The notes under the pieces: model-generated
Databases searched by the model: none
The model's input: only the letters and a program-made list of their open reading frames with translations
Told to the model about the DNA's origin: nothing
Part shown: piece by piece, positions 31,812 to 39,628 of the stretch
Numbering within the stretch: position 1 is the first letter of the stretch
How the letters are laid out: every line of letters begins with the position of its first letter
Assembly (NCBI GenBank): GCA_018648865.1
Contig: JABGQH010000008.1
Span: 1 to 57,672 of the forward strand
Source: Candidatus Peregrinibacteria bacterium
GTDB taxonomy: Bacteria > Patescibacteriota > Gracilibacteria > Peribacterales > Peribacteraceae
Reading direction: 5' to 3'
Length of the DNA: 57,672 nt
Position numbers and translations under genes: made by a program

Positions 31812-33110
31812 ATGTTTGTTGACGAAGCTAATATAGATGTAACCGCTGGAAAAGGCGGAGGGGGCTGTATAAGTTGGAGACGGGAGAAGTTTATACCCAG
31901 AGGTGGCCCAGACGGAGGCGATGGCGGCAGAGGCGGCAATGTTGTATTAATTGTGGATGAAAACACAGATACATTGAGTACATTCCATTCGCGAAAGGTA
32001 TTTAAAGCTAAAACTGGCGAGAATGGTGCTAAAAGAAATAGACATGGAAAAGATGGAGCTGATTTGTTTTTAAAGGTTCCACCCGGAACTCAAGTTAAAG
32101 ATGGAAGCATAGTAATTGCTGATTTAACTAACGTAGAGAACAAAGAGTTCATTATTGCCTCCGGTGGCAGAGGCGGCTTTGGCAATGCTCATTTTAAGTC
32201 ATCTGTACGTCAGCGCCCAGATTTCGCAGAGCTTGGTGAGCCAGGAGAACAAAAAAAGCTCAGCTTAGAACTGAAACTTGTAGCAGATATTGGAATCATA
32301 GGATTTCCTTCTGTAGGTAAATCTTCTTTAATTGCTGCAATTAGTAGTGCCAAACCAAAGATAGCAGAATATGAATTTACGACTCTTGTTCCAAATCTTG
32401 GTGTTGTAAAAGTGGATGATAGGAACTTTGTTGTATGTGATGTCCCTGGAATTATAGAGGGCGCAAGCGCTGGTAAAGGTTTAGGACACAAATTCCTAAA
32501 GCATATTGAGAGGTGTGGAATCCTAATTCATATATTAGATATTTCTAAGGCCTTGGAAGATGGAAAAGTAGATTTAGATGTTCTGACCAATGATTATAAA
32601 ATCATAAGAGAAGAGCTAATTAAATACTCCCCTACTCTTGCAGATAAAAAAGAATTTATAGTTCTAAACAAATGTGATTTGATCCCAGAGTCGGAATGGG
32701 ATTCTTTACCAAAGAAAATAGATGGAAAGCCGGTATTTGCAAATATTTCTGCAGCTACAAAAACAGCAACAGATAGTTTAGTTGTATCTATGTTGCCAGA
32801 GGTATTAAAAGCAAGAGAAGAAATTAAGAATCAAGCTCCAGAGGAGGAAGAGATAACGGTCTTAAGGCCTCACGAAGAATCCAATGAAATGAGCAGCTAC
32901 ACAGTTGAAGAAAGCTCTGATGGAACAATCAACGTAACTGGCAAAAGACTAGAGCAGCTAGTTGTTATGACTGATTTTAATAATGAAGGTAGTGTAAGAC
33001 GCTTTAGAGATATTACAGAAAGGATTGGTCTTCGTAGAGCACTAGAAAAATATCGCTCAGAAGAACACTCTATAAAAATTGGAGAGATTGAAGTTACTGA
33101 TCATTTATAA
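31812..33110 (+). CDS. obg: GTPase ObgE
   Basis: Conserved GTPase involved in large-subunit maturation and stress signalling. The 432-residue protein has the glycine-rich Obg fold (DVTAGKGGGGCISWRREKF, GGDGGRGGNV), the G domain with GFPSVGKSSL, DVPGIIEGAS and NKCD motifs, and a C-terminal OCT domain (about 345-432). Its start is 135 bases from the dnaK start, divergently. It converges with the small gene at 33112, one base between stops. rpmA and rplU, its frequent partners, are absent. Confidence 0.96.
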   Translation: MFVDEANIDVTAGKGGGGCISWRREKFIPRGGPDGGDGGRGGNVVLIVDENTDTLSTFHSRKVFKAKTGENGAKRNRHGKDGADLFLKVPPGTQVKDGSIVIADLTNVENKEFIIASGGRGGFGNAHFKSSVRQRPDFAELGEPGEQKKLSLELKLVADIGIIGFPSVGKSSLIAAISSAKPKIAEYEFTTLVPNLGVVKVDDRNFVVCDVPGIIEGASAGKGLGHKFLKHIERCGILIHILDISKALEDGKVDLDVLTNDYKIIREELIKYSPTLADKKEFIVLNKCDLIPESEWDSLPKKIDGKPVFANISAATKTATDSLVVSMLPEVLKAREEIKNQAPEEEEITVLRPHEESNEMSSYTVEESSDGTINVTGKRLEQLVVMTDFNNEGSVRRFRDITERIGLRRALEKYRSEEHSIKIGEIEVTDHL

Positions 33111-33111
33111 A

Positions 33112-33372
33112 TCAAGATCCTGCTTCAAATACTGCGTTAATCCTTTGCCTTACTTGCTCGACCTCGTATTCTGGATGAGTAGTTTTGCATAATAATTCAT
33201 GTGCAACTCTGATCGCTTTTTCTAATCTAGAAATCTCTGGTTTATTTTTAGCATCATTCCTTTCTAAAGCTTCCAGCTGATCTATTAAACCGTTTATATA
33301 TTCAACACCGCCTTTTGCTTGATGTTTTGCTTTTGGTTTTTCTTTTCCCTTAAATCGATCTAGTAAACCCAT
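33112..33372 (-). CDS. Hypothetical small helical protein
   Basis: An 86-residue, basic-start protein (MGLLDRFKGKEKPKAKHQAKGG) followed by two predicted helices (YINGLIDQLEALE, ISRLEKAIRVAHELL). It looks soluble with coiled-coil tendency. I do not recognise the family. It is the last of several unknown genes on this strand (33112-35363). Confidence 0.5.
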   Translation of the reverse strand: MGLLDRFKGKEKPKAKHQAKGGVEYINGLIDQLEALERNDAKNKPEISRLEKAIRVAHELLCKTTHPEYEVEQVRQRINAVFEAGS

Positions 33373-33458
33373 AATATTGAATGTGTAGGATATAAAATCT
33401 TTATATTTTATTTATTGTTGAGAATATTATTATTAAATATAAAAGCAAATTAATTATT

Positions 33459-33935
33459 TTATGCTGGGGCGTGTGTACCTGATTCATTGTTTCCCGTTAG
33501 CAAATTCTTTCTTATCTCAGCAGCTTCTGCGGCATCTGCAGATGCAGGTGTTGCTTCTAAACTAGCTTCTACTTTTCTATTTTCATTACTTAAAACAGTT
33601 TGCAGGTCAATTTCAGCTTCGTCTAAGCCTTCTAGTCCCTCTGTAGCTATAAACATTTGCTCCCTTGTTTGTTCCTGCGTTAATGGACCTTCTATTTCTT
33701 TTCCGATTGAGGACTCTATTGCTGTTAAATCAGTAATCTCTTCTTCTAGTAATTTTTCTTGTGCAGAGAATATTTCTGCTAATCTTGGTCTTAATTCCAC
33801 ACTAATTCCAGATTCAGATACCTCCTTAATAATTTCCCCTTTTTCATCACTAGTTAATAACTCTTCATCAACTCCTTCTATTAGCTCAAGTAATTCTGCT
33901 AAGTAATCTGCCTGTGAATTTACTCTTTTTATCAT
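33459..33935 (-). CDS. Hypothetical acidic protein
   Basis: A 158-residue, strongly acidic, probably helical protein with no membrane segment and no recognised motif. The C-terminal 30 residues are Ala/Glu/Ser-rich and likely disordered. Its start lies two bases after the stop of the gene at 33938, so the two are cotranscribed and probably translated by reinitiation. Confidence 0.5.
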   Translation of the reverse strand: MIKRVNSQADYLAELLELIEGVDEELLTSDEKGEIIKEVSESGISVELRPRLAEIFSAQEKLLEEEITDLTAIESSIGKEIEGPLTQEQTREQMFIATEGLEGLDEAEIDLQTVLSNENRKVEASLEATPASADAAEAAEIRKNLLTGNNESGTHAPA

Positions 33936-33937
33936 TT

Positions 33938-35017
33938 TTATGCGGAAACGGAGAACATAGTTTCTGTTAATACAGCATCATGAATTACAGATTTATTATC
34001 TCTATATGTAATTGCATTATCATTTAAATCCATTACTAAATATCCCCTAGATGATTGATCCCTGAGTATTGCTACTCCATTTTCAATTTTCAATATTCTA
34101 GAAATTATTTCTAATCCCAACAATTTAAATTCAACTCTCATTCCTGGAAATCCATTGTTAGTTACATAATTCACTCTATCCCTCAGCGAACCTATATTTG
34201 GATCTGATTTTGATAATTTATCTAATTTGTACTTAGTTGAGTTTTTAATTTTTAAGTTATTTGCAGCTCTAATTAGTACATTTTTAAAGGCACGTCTTGT
34301 TTTTCCTCTTAATGCTGGTGAATTCTTAATCCTATCTAGTAGTTCTTTGTTTCCATTTCTATGAGAATCAAGTAGATCATCAAATTCATCTGGCTTTACT
34401 ATTTCTAAACTAATCAGTTGGTCTCGCAGCATTGTTTCTGCATTTTGACTTTCTTTGCTATCGACTAATGTTCTCTCTTTCTTTTTGCTTAATCTATCTT
34501 CTATATTTCCTAATACTTGTAGTTGTTTGCTTCCTTGTTTTAACTCTTCAACAGAAATTGAGTTTCCTCCTGATGCTAAAAATCTAGCCCATTTCCCATA
34601 TTTATCTTGTTTTGCCTTTAGGGTTTCAATGTCTTTTTGTATGTATTTCTTTAGATCGATTAGTATTGCTTTTTGAATTTGTAATAGTCTAGTTTTTCTT
34701 TCTGCTCTGCTCATATGTAGTTTTACTTTTCCTTTAAGTTTAAATATTTCGTCATCTAATCGAGTTTTTGCTTCTTTCATAAGAATTCCTTCTACATTCC
34801 TATTTGTTGTATTTAGCACAGTACTTAAAAACCTGCCCTTCTCTGTATCTATTTTGCTTAGTAGTCCATCAGTCTTATTTCGAAGATCTTGCATTGGATC
34901 TACCTCAGATTTCATATTGCCATCTGTATTCTCTGCTTCTTCTAAAGTATGAGATCTTTGTCCTTCATTTAGGAAAACAAGTCTAGATTCCCCGAATTTG
35001 ATATTAAATTTATGCAT
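33938..35017 (-). CDS. Hypothetical coiled-coil protein
   Basis: A 359-residue soluble protein. Residues about 45-215 are Lys/Glu/Leu-rich and predicted coiled coil; the C-terminal 80 residues (MRVEFKLLGLEIISRILKIENGVAILRD...) look beta-rich. The short opening MHKFNIKFGESRLVFLNEG begins with beta-like residues and appears in other CPR proteins of unknown role. An extended -10 box precedes it. Function is unknown. Confidence 0.5.
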   Translation of the reverse strand: MHKFNIKFGESRLVFLNEGQRSHTLEEAENTDGNMKSEVDPMQDLRNKTDGLLSKIDTEKGRFLSTVLNTTNRNVEGILMKEAKTRLDDEIFKLKGKVKLHMSRAERKTRLLQIQKAILIDLKKYIQKDIETLKAKQDKYGKWARFLASGGNSISVEELKQGSKQLQVLGNIEDRLSKKKERTLVDSKESQNAETMLRDQLISLEIVKPDEFDDLLDSHRNGNKELLDRIKNSPALRGKTRRAFKNVLIRAANNLKIKNSTKYKLDKLSKSDPNIGSLRDRVNYVTNNGFPGMRVEFKLLGLEIISRILKIENGVAILRDQSSRGYLVMDLNDNAITYRDNKSVIHDAVLTETMFSVSA

Positions 35018-35039
35018 TTATTTTTATTTATTTCTTAAT

Positions 35040-35048
35040 ATTATAGCA
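35040..35048 (-). promoter_or_regulatory. Extended -10 promoter of the 33938-35017 gene
   Basis: On the minus strand TGC-TATAAT is a perfect extended -10, 22 bases before the ATG. No clear -35. The predicted leader is about 16 bases. Confidence 0.55.
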
Positions 35049-35102
35049 GAAAATAGGACTTTAGGACAGTTTCTGTAAACTCTAACAAAATATTTAAGCT
35101 AA

Positions 35103-35363
35103 TTAGGATAGCGCATTAAATTCTTTTCTCAGATTTAATACATCCTGACTATTACTTCTAGTCGCACAAATAGCTACTAAACTAGCTTGGATTGTTATTC
35201 TGCTTGTATTTACACTAGGGTGATCAGGGCCATGTTGGCTTAATAGAATCCCAAATCTATTTATGGATTCTCTAACTCCTTCCAGAATTGGGTCATGCTT
35301 TGGAGCTTCAAGTGCATTTGGTTTTAGTTCATCATTTGCGAAATATTCCCATAATCTGCTCAT
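35103..35363 (-). CDS. Hypothetical small protein
   Basis: An 86-residue helical protein of unknown family. HGPDHPSVNTSRITIQASLV is the most distinctive segment. It stands alone, 85 bases upstream of the coiled-coil gene. The 444 bases beyond its start hold tRNA-Phe and its duplicated 3' end. Confidence 0.45.
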   Translation of the reverse strand: MSRLWEYFANDELKPNALEAPKHDPILEGVRESINRFGILLSQHGPDHPSVNTSRITIQASLVAICATRSNSQDVLNLRKEFNALS

Positions 35364-35469
35364 AATAAATTCTTGAAAAATTTATAAAAGTTTTGAAAAC
35401 GAATTTTACTTACAAATAGGAATTCGGCTAGTATTTTCAGGTTTAAATTATTTGATTATGTTTATAAAA

Positions 35470-35521
35470 ACCATCTCGGAGTAGTTCCGTTATTGCGGAA
35501 CGTAAACGGATGGTGGCCCAG
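35470..35521 (-). repeat. Duplicated tRNA-Phe 3' end with hairpin (copy 2)
   Basis: Positions 35501-35521 repeat exactly 35589-35609, that is the last bases of tRNA-Phe, its CCA and the first bases beyond. The copy runs into its own hairpin, ACCATC/GATGGT (35470-35475 with 35509-35514) around an inner GTTCCG/CGGAAC stem, followed by a T-run on the minus strand. It looks like a second terminator with an attached tRNA end. Confidence 0.7.
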
Positions 35522-35561
35522 TCCGGCTTCACTGCGTTTCGCCGTGACTAAGGACAATATT

Positions 35562-35602
35562 AAAAAACCATCACGGTGTAGCCGAAGGCGTAAACGGATG
35601 GT
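35562..35602 (-). terminator. Terminator-like palindrome of tRNA-Phe
   Basis: On the minus strand ACCATC (starting in the tRNA CCA) pairs with GATGGT around a GCC-TTC-GGC inner hairpin, then six T residues follow. Confidence 0.65.
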
Positions 35603-35674
35603 GGCCCAGGACAGGCTCGAACTGTCGACACCTCGCTCTTCAAGCGAGTGCTCTACCAACTGAGCTACCGGGCC
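35599..35674 (-). tRNA. tRNA-Phe (anticodon GAA)
   Basis: Cloverleaf of 76 bases. Acceptor GGCCCGG/CTGGGCC (one G-T pair), anticodon stem CTCGC/GCGAG with loop TTGAAGA, T arm GACAG-TTCGAGC-CTGTC, CCA encoded. Its 3' end and downstream terminator are duplicated 88 bases further along. Confidence 0.95.
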
Positions 35675-35772
35675 ACGGTAAATCTCTGTGACACATGATA
35701 TGTATACAGAGAGAAATGTAAATAAAGAATATTGAATAATGATTGTTAATAGTGATTTATCATTGTAAGTAA

Positions 35773-35801
35773 TTGACGGCATAACACTAAAATGTCATAG
35801 T
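35773..35801 (+). promoter_or_regulatory. Leaderless promoter of the 35808 gene
   Basis: TTGACG (35773-35778), 17 bases, CATAGT (35796-35801), six bases, ATG. One of the clearest leaderless arrangements in the window. Confidence 0.65.
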
Positions 35802-35807
35802 ATATTT

Positions 35808-36935
35808 ATGGGTAAACGTAATAGAACTCCAGCGGAGGAATATGAAAGGCTTAAAAAAAGAGCTGAGGGAGGAAGGGCTTCAGATAATCAACTAAAACGA
35901 TTAGAAGAGGCAAGGATTGCATTGGGTATTGGACAAGATGAAGTACGAACACAAGTTAGAAAATCACTTTCTTCATTTGCTCCACCTAATAATGTAGAAA
36001 ATCTATCTGAAAATGAAAAAATTGATCATGTTTTAGCTTATGCAAAGTCTAGGGGTTTAGTAAATGTATCTGAGTATGGTAATCCATCGTCCAGCAAACG
36101 ATGTGTTTTATTCGGTTCTAGCCATAGATCCGTTAATAGATCGGAAAATGGGCCAATTATGAATTCAATGCCAGAAGCACATTATCAGTTATTTTGTGTT
36201 ATGAATTTTCTTAGAATTTCTGGTGTTAATACTCAGCTATTAGTTGAAGGTCTAGAGAGGTCTAAATCTCCACATGATGATTTAAGTTTAGATTTAGGTG
36301 GAAAAAGATTGTTAGATGTAAGGACTAATGAAGGACAAAACTATATGGTTGATAATCCATCAATTTTTAAACAAGCTATTATTCAAATGCTAAGGGATGG
36401 TAAAGATGTAACATTTTTTTCATTATCAAATTATCCAAATATTAATGGGGCCCATTCACCTGAAATTTTGAATGATTTAGATGATGTAATTAAAGAAATA
36501 GGATTTTCTACGAAATTTTCTGAAAAATATCAACCAAGGAATACTGAACTACAAACAGTGAAAGTTGAAATGGTTTCTGGAAGATGGCAAATCCTTATAA
36601 ATGGCAATTGGGTATACCCTAAAGTGCTTCTAGATGATTCTAAAAAAGTTATAGATGCTTATAATGATTTAGATAGACTATCTGCAGCTAGAGAAAATGA
36701 GGTTTTGAATCACTTCAAAAATGGATCACCCGACTGTATGCCAATTTCATGGACTGGATTACAACATTTACCTCCTATTCGTGATGCATGTATTGCAAAT
36801 GGAATGTCGGTTTGTGAAGTAGTGCCAAAAGCCGAAGCTGATATAAATATTCATGCTAAATCTATAAGACATAATGCAATAGAGTTTCATACTTTAGCTC
36901 ATGCTTATAATGAGCTAAATAAAGCACTTAATTGA
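35808..36935 (+). CDS. Hypothetical protein, faintly TraB/ChaN-like
   Basis: A 375-residue soluble protein. The N-terminal 90 residues are basic and helical. The middle has KRCVLFGSSHRSVNRSENGP and LFCVMNFLRISGVNTQLLVEGLE, whose GSSH...LLVEGLE spacing recalls the TraB/Tiki/ChaN superfamily (GE.H ... EGL). The end has MPISWTGLQHLPPIRDACIANGMSVCEVVP, again like a late motif of that group. The match is weak and several acidic positions differ. It stands alone between tRNA-Phe and the tRNA pair. Confidence 0.45.
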   Translation: MGKRNRTPAEEYERLKKRAEGGRASDNQLKRLEEARIALGIGQDEVRTQVRKSLSSFAPPNNVENLSENEKIDHVLAYAKSRGLVNVSEYGNPSSSKRCVLFGSSHRSVNRSENGPIMNSMPEAHYQLFCVMNFLRISGVNTQLLVEGLERSKSPHDDLSLDLGGKRLLDVRTNEGQNYMVDNPSIFKQAIIQMLRDGKDVTFFSLSNYPNINGAHSPEILNDLDDVIKEIGFSTKFSEKYQPRNTELQTVKVEMVSGRWQILINGNWVYPKVLLDDSKKVIDAYNDLDRLSAARENEVLNHFKNGSPDCMPISWTGLQHLPPIRDACIANGMSVCEVVPKAEADINIHAKSIRHNAIEFHTLAHAYNELNKALN

Positions 36936-37026
36936 GCAGCTAACTAGACATTATCTTAATAATCTTCTTTAAATAGTCATTAATATTCATTAATGTCTTT
37001 TTAAGTTTACTTTATAAGTAAGCAAT

Positions 37027-37099
37027 GTCGGTGTAGCTCAGATGGTAGAGCGCTTTCCCAGTAGGAGAGAGGTCGTTGGTTCAATCCCAGCCATCGACA
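37027..37099 (+). tRNA. tRNA-like gene, anticodon position AGT, C33, no CCA
   Basis: Full cloverleaf: acceptor GTCGGTG/CATCGAC, D arm with GG, T arm GTTGG-TTCAATC-CCAGC, discriminator A, no encoded CCA. The anticodon stem CTTTC/GAGAG holds the loop CCAGTAG. The body resembles bacterial tRNA-Thr, and AGT would be Thr, but base 33 is C where almost all tRNAs have U. The charge identity is therefore uncertain. Confidence 0.65.
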
Positions 37100-37123
37100 C
37101 TCAGGTTCACTTGAACTTGATTA

Positions 37124-37195
37124 TCCCGTTTAGCTCAGTGGTGGAGCACTTCCCCGTACAGGAAGCGGTCACTGGTTCGATCCCAGTAACGGGAG
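37124..37195 (+). tRNA. tRNA-like gene, anticodon position GTA, C33 and C37, no CCA
   Basis: Cloverleaf with acceptor TCCCGTT/AACGGGA, T arm ACTGG-TTCGATC-CCAGT and anticodon stem CTTCC/GGAAG. The loop CCGTACA has C at 33 and C at 37, both unusual. GTA would be Tyr, but the long variable arm of bacterial tRNA-Tyr is missing. No CCA is encoded. It lies 24 bases after the preceding tRNA-like gene and is followed by a strong terminator, so the two share a transcript. Confidence 0.6.
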
Positions 37196-37230
37196 CTTCC
37201 CCTTCACATTCGTGTGAGGGGGCTTTTTTT
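37195..37230 (+). terminator. Terminator after the tRNA pair
   Basis: A 10-bp stem (CCCCTTCACA with TGTGAGGGGG-type partner) closed by a TTCG tetraloop is followed by C and seven T residues. Confidence 0.92.
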
Positions 37231-37247
37231 AATGTAATTAACCCTAT

Positions 37248-37275
37248 TTGATTAATTAAACAAATATGTTATAAT
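37248..37275 (+). promoter_or_regulatory. vanW promoter
   Basis: TTGATT (37248-37253), 16 bases, TATAAT (37270-37275) preceded by TGT (extended -10). Predicted start near 37282, leader about 25 bases. Confidence 0.7.
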
Positions 37276-37306
37276 ATAACTCTAAACAAACATTCAAATA
37301 TCATAT

Positions 37307-38698
37307 ATGCGTTACTCCAGAAAACAATATTTATCATCTTATGCGACTTTGCTTTTATTGCTTTTAGTATCGCTCTCTATAAGTAAATCAGGAACAGGTT
37401 CAGTAGATTTGGTAATTAGGAATACTCAAACTGCTTACGTATTACACGGTTCTGCTTGGGAAAGACAAATAAAGCAACCAACAACTATGATATCTAGGAT
37501 TGCAACTAGATTGTTTGTTAGATTAAGAAAAAAGGGAATACCAAGCCCATCTGTAGATGTACTTTCTAGTGCTATTGAGCAGAGACAAGAATATTTAAGG
37601 AGACATACATTGGTTAGTATTACTCATCCAGATGGGACTGAGTTTTTAGATTGGGAAGCATCAATACATAAATATCCTCAGTGGTTAAAACCAAGCATAA
37701 GTTTGTTACATGCTAGATTTATTTTGGATGATGATGAAATACGTAAAACAATAATGCTGGAAGTTGATTCTAAAATTGTTAAGCCATCAAATATTTCTAT
37801 AGAGGGAACAGGTAATGAAGGAAATGTTTTAAAGGTTAATACTTCTGGACTTGCTAAAAAAGGAGAAGAGATAGATATAGATGCATTAGTAGATAATGTT
37901 AAATTTGCTTTAGAGTCTGGCTCAGAAATTGTCCTTGCTAGTCTTTATAATTCTGATCCTATAATTGATAATATTGGAGATGAAAATTTGGGTTCTTTTG
38001 AACTAATAGCTTCTGGTAAATCTAATTTTAAAGGCTCTACTTATAATAGAAGTTTTAATGTACGAAAAGCTTTAAGAGAACATGTAAATAATACTTTGGT
38101 TCCTCCTGGAGCTACGTTCTCTTTTAATGACACATTGAATGGTCCTGTTTCACTTGGAAACGGATGGGCAATGGCAAAGGTTATTTATAATGGAAATGAG
38201 CTAAAACCTGCACCAGGCGGAGGTATTTGTCAGGCATCTACTACTGTATACAGGGCAGCAGTTATGGCGGGGTTACCTATAGAAGATCGTAGAAGTCATA
38301 GTATGTATGTTAGTTATTACAAGGCATATGGAGTTGGGATAGATGCAACTATTTACCCAGGGACTCAGGATCTCTCATTTGTTAATGACACAGGTAATTA
38401 CATTCTGATCCAATCATATGATGATGGATATGACGCTGTAGTTAATATATATGGAACACCAGATGGTAGAACTGTAGAACTAGAAGGACCTTATTTTACA
38501 ACTAACTCCCCTACTGACTTAAAAGTAAATGGAAGACATATAATGGGTAACGAGATTGCATGGATCCAGTACGTGAATAGGGTAAACCAAGAGCAAGAAA
38601 AGAATATGATTGTTTCTAGATACAATGCATTGCCGTCTTATGTTAAAAATCAATATGAGACACTTCATGCAAGTGGACCAGTTAGTTTAAGAGACTGA
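37307..38698 (+). CDS. VanW family protein
   Basis: A 463-residue exported protein with an N-terminal membrane helix (about 10-27). The VanW domain spans about 255-390, with FNVRKALREHVNNTLVPPGATFSFNDTLNGP, PGGGICQASTTVYRAAVMAGLPI, RRSHSMYVSYY and GIDATIYPG. A preceding domain (about 60-240) is typical of CPR members. VanW was named from vancomycin-resistance clusters but its biochemical role is unknown; a cell-wall function is presumed. The gene has its own promoter behind the tRNA terminator. Confidence 0.88.
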   Translation: MRYSRKQYLSSYATLLLLLLVSLSISKSGTGSVDLVIRNTQTAYVLHGSAWERQIKQPTTMISRIATRLFVRLRKKGIPSPSVDVLSSAIEQRQEYLRRHTLVSITHPDGTEFLDWEASIHKYPQWLKPSISLLHARFILDDDEIRKTIMLEVDSKIVKPSNISIEGTGNEGNVLKVNTSGLAKKGEEIDIDALVDNVKFALESGSEIVLASLYNSDPIIDNIGDENLGSFELIASGKSNFKGSTYNRSFNVRKALREHVNNTLVPPGATFSFNDTLNGPVSLGNGWAMAKVIYNGNELKPAPGGGICQASTTVYRAAVMAGLPIEDRRSHSMYVSYYKAYGVGIDATIYPGTQDLSFVNDTGNYILIQSYDDGYDAVVNIYGTPDGRTVELEGPYFTTNSPTDLKVNGRHIMGNEIAWIQYVNRVNQEQEKNMIVSRYNALPSYVKNQYETLHASGPVSLRD

Positions 38699-38779
38699 AG
38701 CGATAGACACTGATTTTCTATGAAGTCTATAGACTTCGAATTCTCTATAGTGCAAGCTATGTGGGCTATTTTACTTGTT

Positions 38780-38785
38780 TACACT
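38780..38785 (+). promoter_or_regulatory. Leaderless-type -10 box of the DsbA-like gene
   Basis: TACACT ends seven bases before the ATG at 38793. Confidence 0.35.
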
Positions 38786-38792
38786 TATTTTT

Positions 38793-39509
38793 ATGAGTAC
38801 AAATCCTACTGTACAACAGAAATGTAACCCATGGTTTGGCATTTCTATGATGCTTCTTGGTTTAATTGTTGGATATGGCCTAGCCTTATATTTCGGAGGA
38901 GACTTTTTACCAAGTAAACAACCTGCCCCTAACCAACCACAAGCTCAAGATCAACAAGCTCCAGAATTAGCTGACCTAGTTCCTTATGACAAAAATGTTG
39001 ACTACGCATTTGGTAACCCAGATGCAAAAGTAATATTAATTGAATATTCTGATATTGAGTGTCCTTTCTGTAAAAGACATCACCCAGTAACAAAGCAACT
39101 TGTAGCTGATTATGGCGAAGATTTAGCTTTGGTATTGCGTCATTTCCCTCTTAATAATCATCCTAATGCTAAGCCTTCTGCAGAAGCAGCAGAATGTGTT
39201 GGTAGTATTGCAGGTGCAGCAAAATATTGGGAATTTATAGATATTCTATTTGATAAAGGCCCATCTGTTGCTAATCACCTTAGCTATGCACTAGAAATTG
39301 GAATTGATGAAAATGAATTTACTACTTGTGTTGAGAACAAAACATTTGAAGAAAGAGTTCAAAGACAACTTTCAGAAGGAGCAGCAGCAGGAGTTCGTGG
39401 AACACCTGGTAATTTTGTATATAACACAGAGACAAAAGAATCTGTATACGTAAGTGGCGCTCAACCAATCGATAAGTTTAAAGCTGTAATAGACGAAATG
39501 TTGAAATAA
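38793..39509 (+). CDS. DsbA-like thioredoxin-fold protein
   Basis: A 238-residue membrane-anchored oxidoreductase-like protein. A helix at about 15-35 precedes a Pro/Gln-rich linker and a thioredoxin fold with the active site CPFC in YSDIECPFCKRHHP and the cis-Pro loop GVRGTPGNFVY. This is the layout of DsbA/Thioredoxin_4 proteins that form disulphides outside the membrane. Substrates could include the very Cys-rich surface protein at 53058. ATG 38793 is favoured over an upstream in-frame start by the nearby -10. A terminator follows. Confidence 0.88.
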   Translation: MSTNPTVQQKCNPWFGISMMLLGLIVGYGLALYFGGDFLPSKQPAPNQPQAQDQQAPELADLVPYDKNVDYAFGNPDAKVILIEYSDIECPFCKRHHPVTKQLVADYGEDLALVLRHFPLNNHPNAKPSAEAAECVGSIAGAAKYWEFIDILFDKGPSVANHLSYALEIGIDENEFTTCVENKTFEERVQRQLSEGAAAGVRGTPGNFVYNTETKESVYVSGAQPIDKFKAVIDEMLK

Positions 39510-39521
39510 TTAGATTTAATT

Positions 39522-39556
39522 AGAGGAGAGTCATTAATTTGATTCTCCTCTTTTTT
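39522..39556 (+). terminator. Terminator after the DsbA-like gene
   Basis: AGAGGAGA pairs perfectly with TCTCCTCT and is followed by six T residues. Confidence 0.85.
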
Positions 39557-39628
39557 AGTATTTCCTTATATTTAACTTTGATTGTTTGTTGCGAGTTGTA
39601 TACTAAAATCCACTTTTCTACCTGACCT

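Noticed and set aside
34804-34986. Open frames antisense to larger genes (for example this one, and those opposite dnaK and the LamG protein)
   Set aside because: Their residues are low-complexity mirrors of the Lys/Glu-rich or Cys-rich coding strand, with no promoter or family resemblance.
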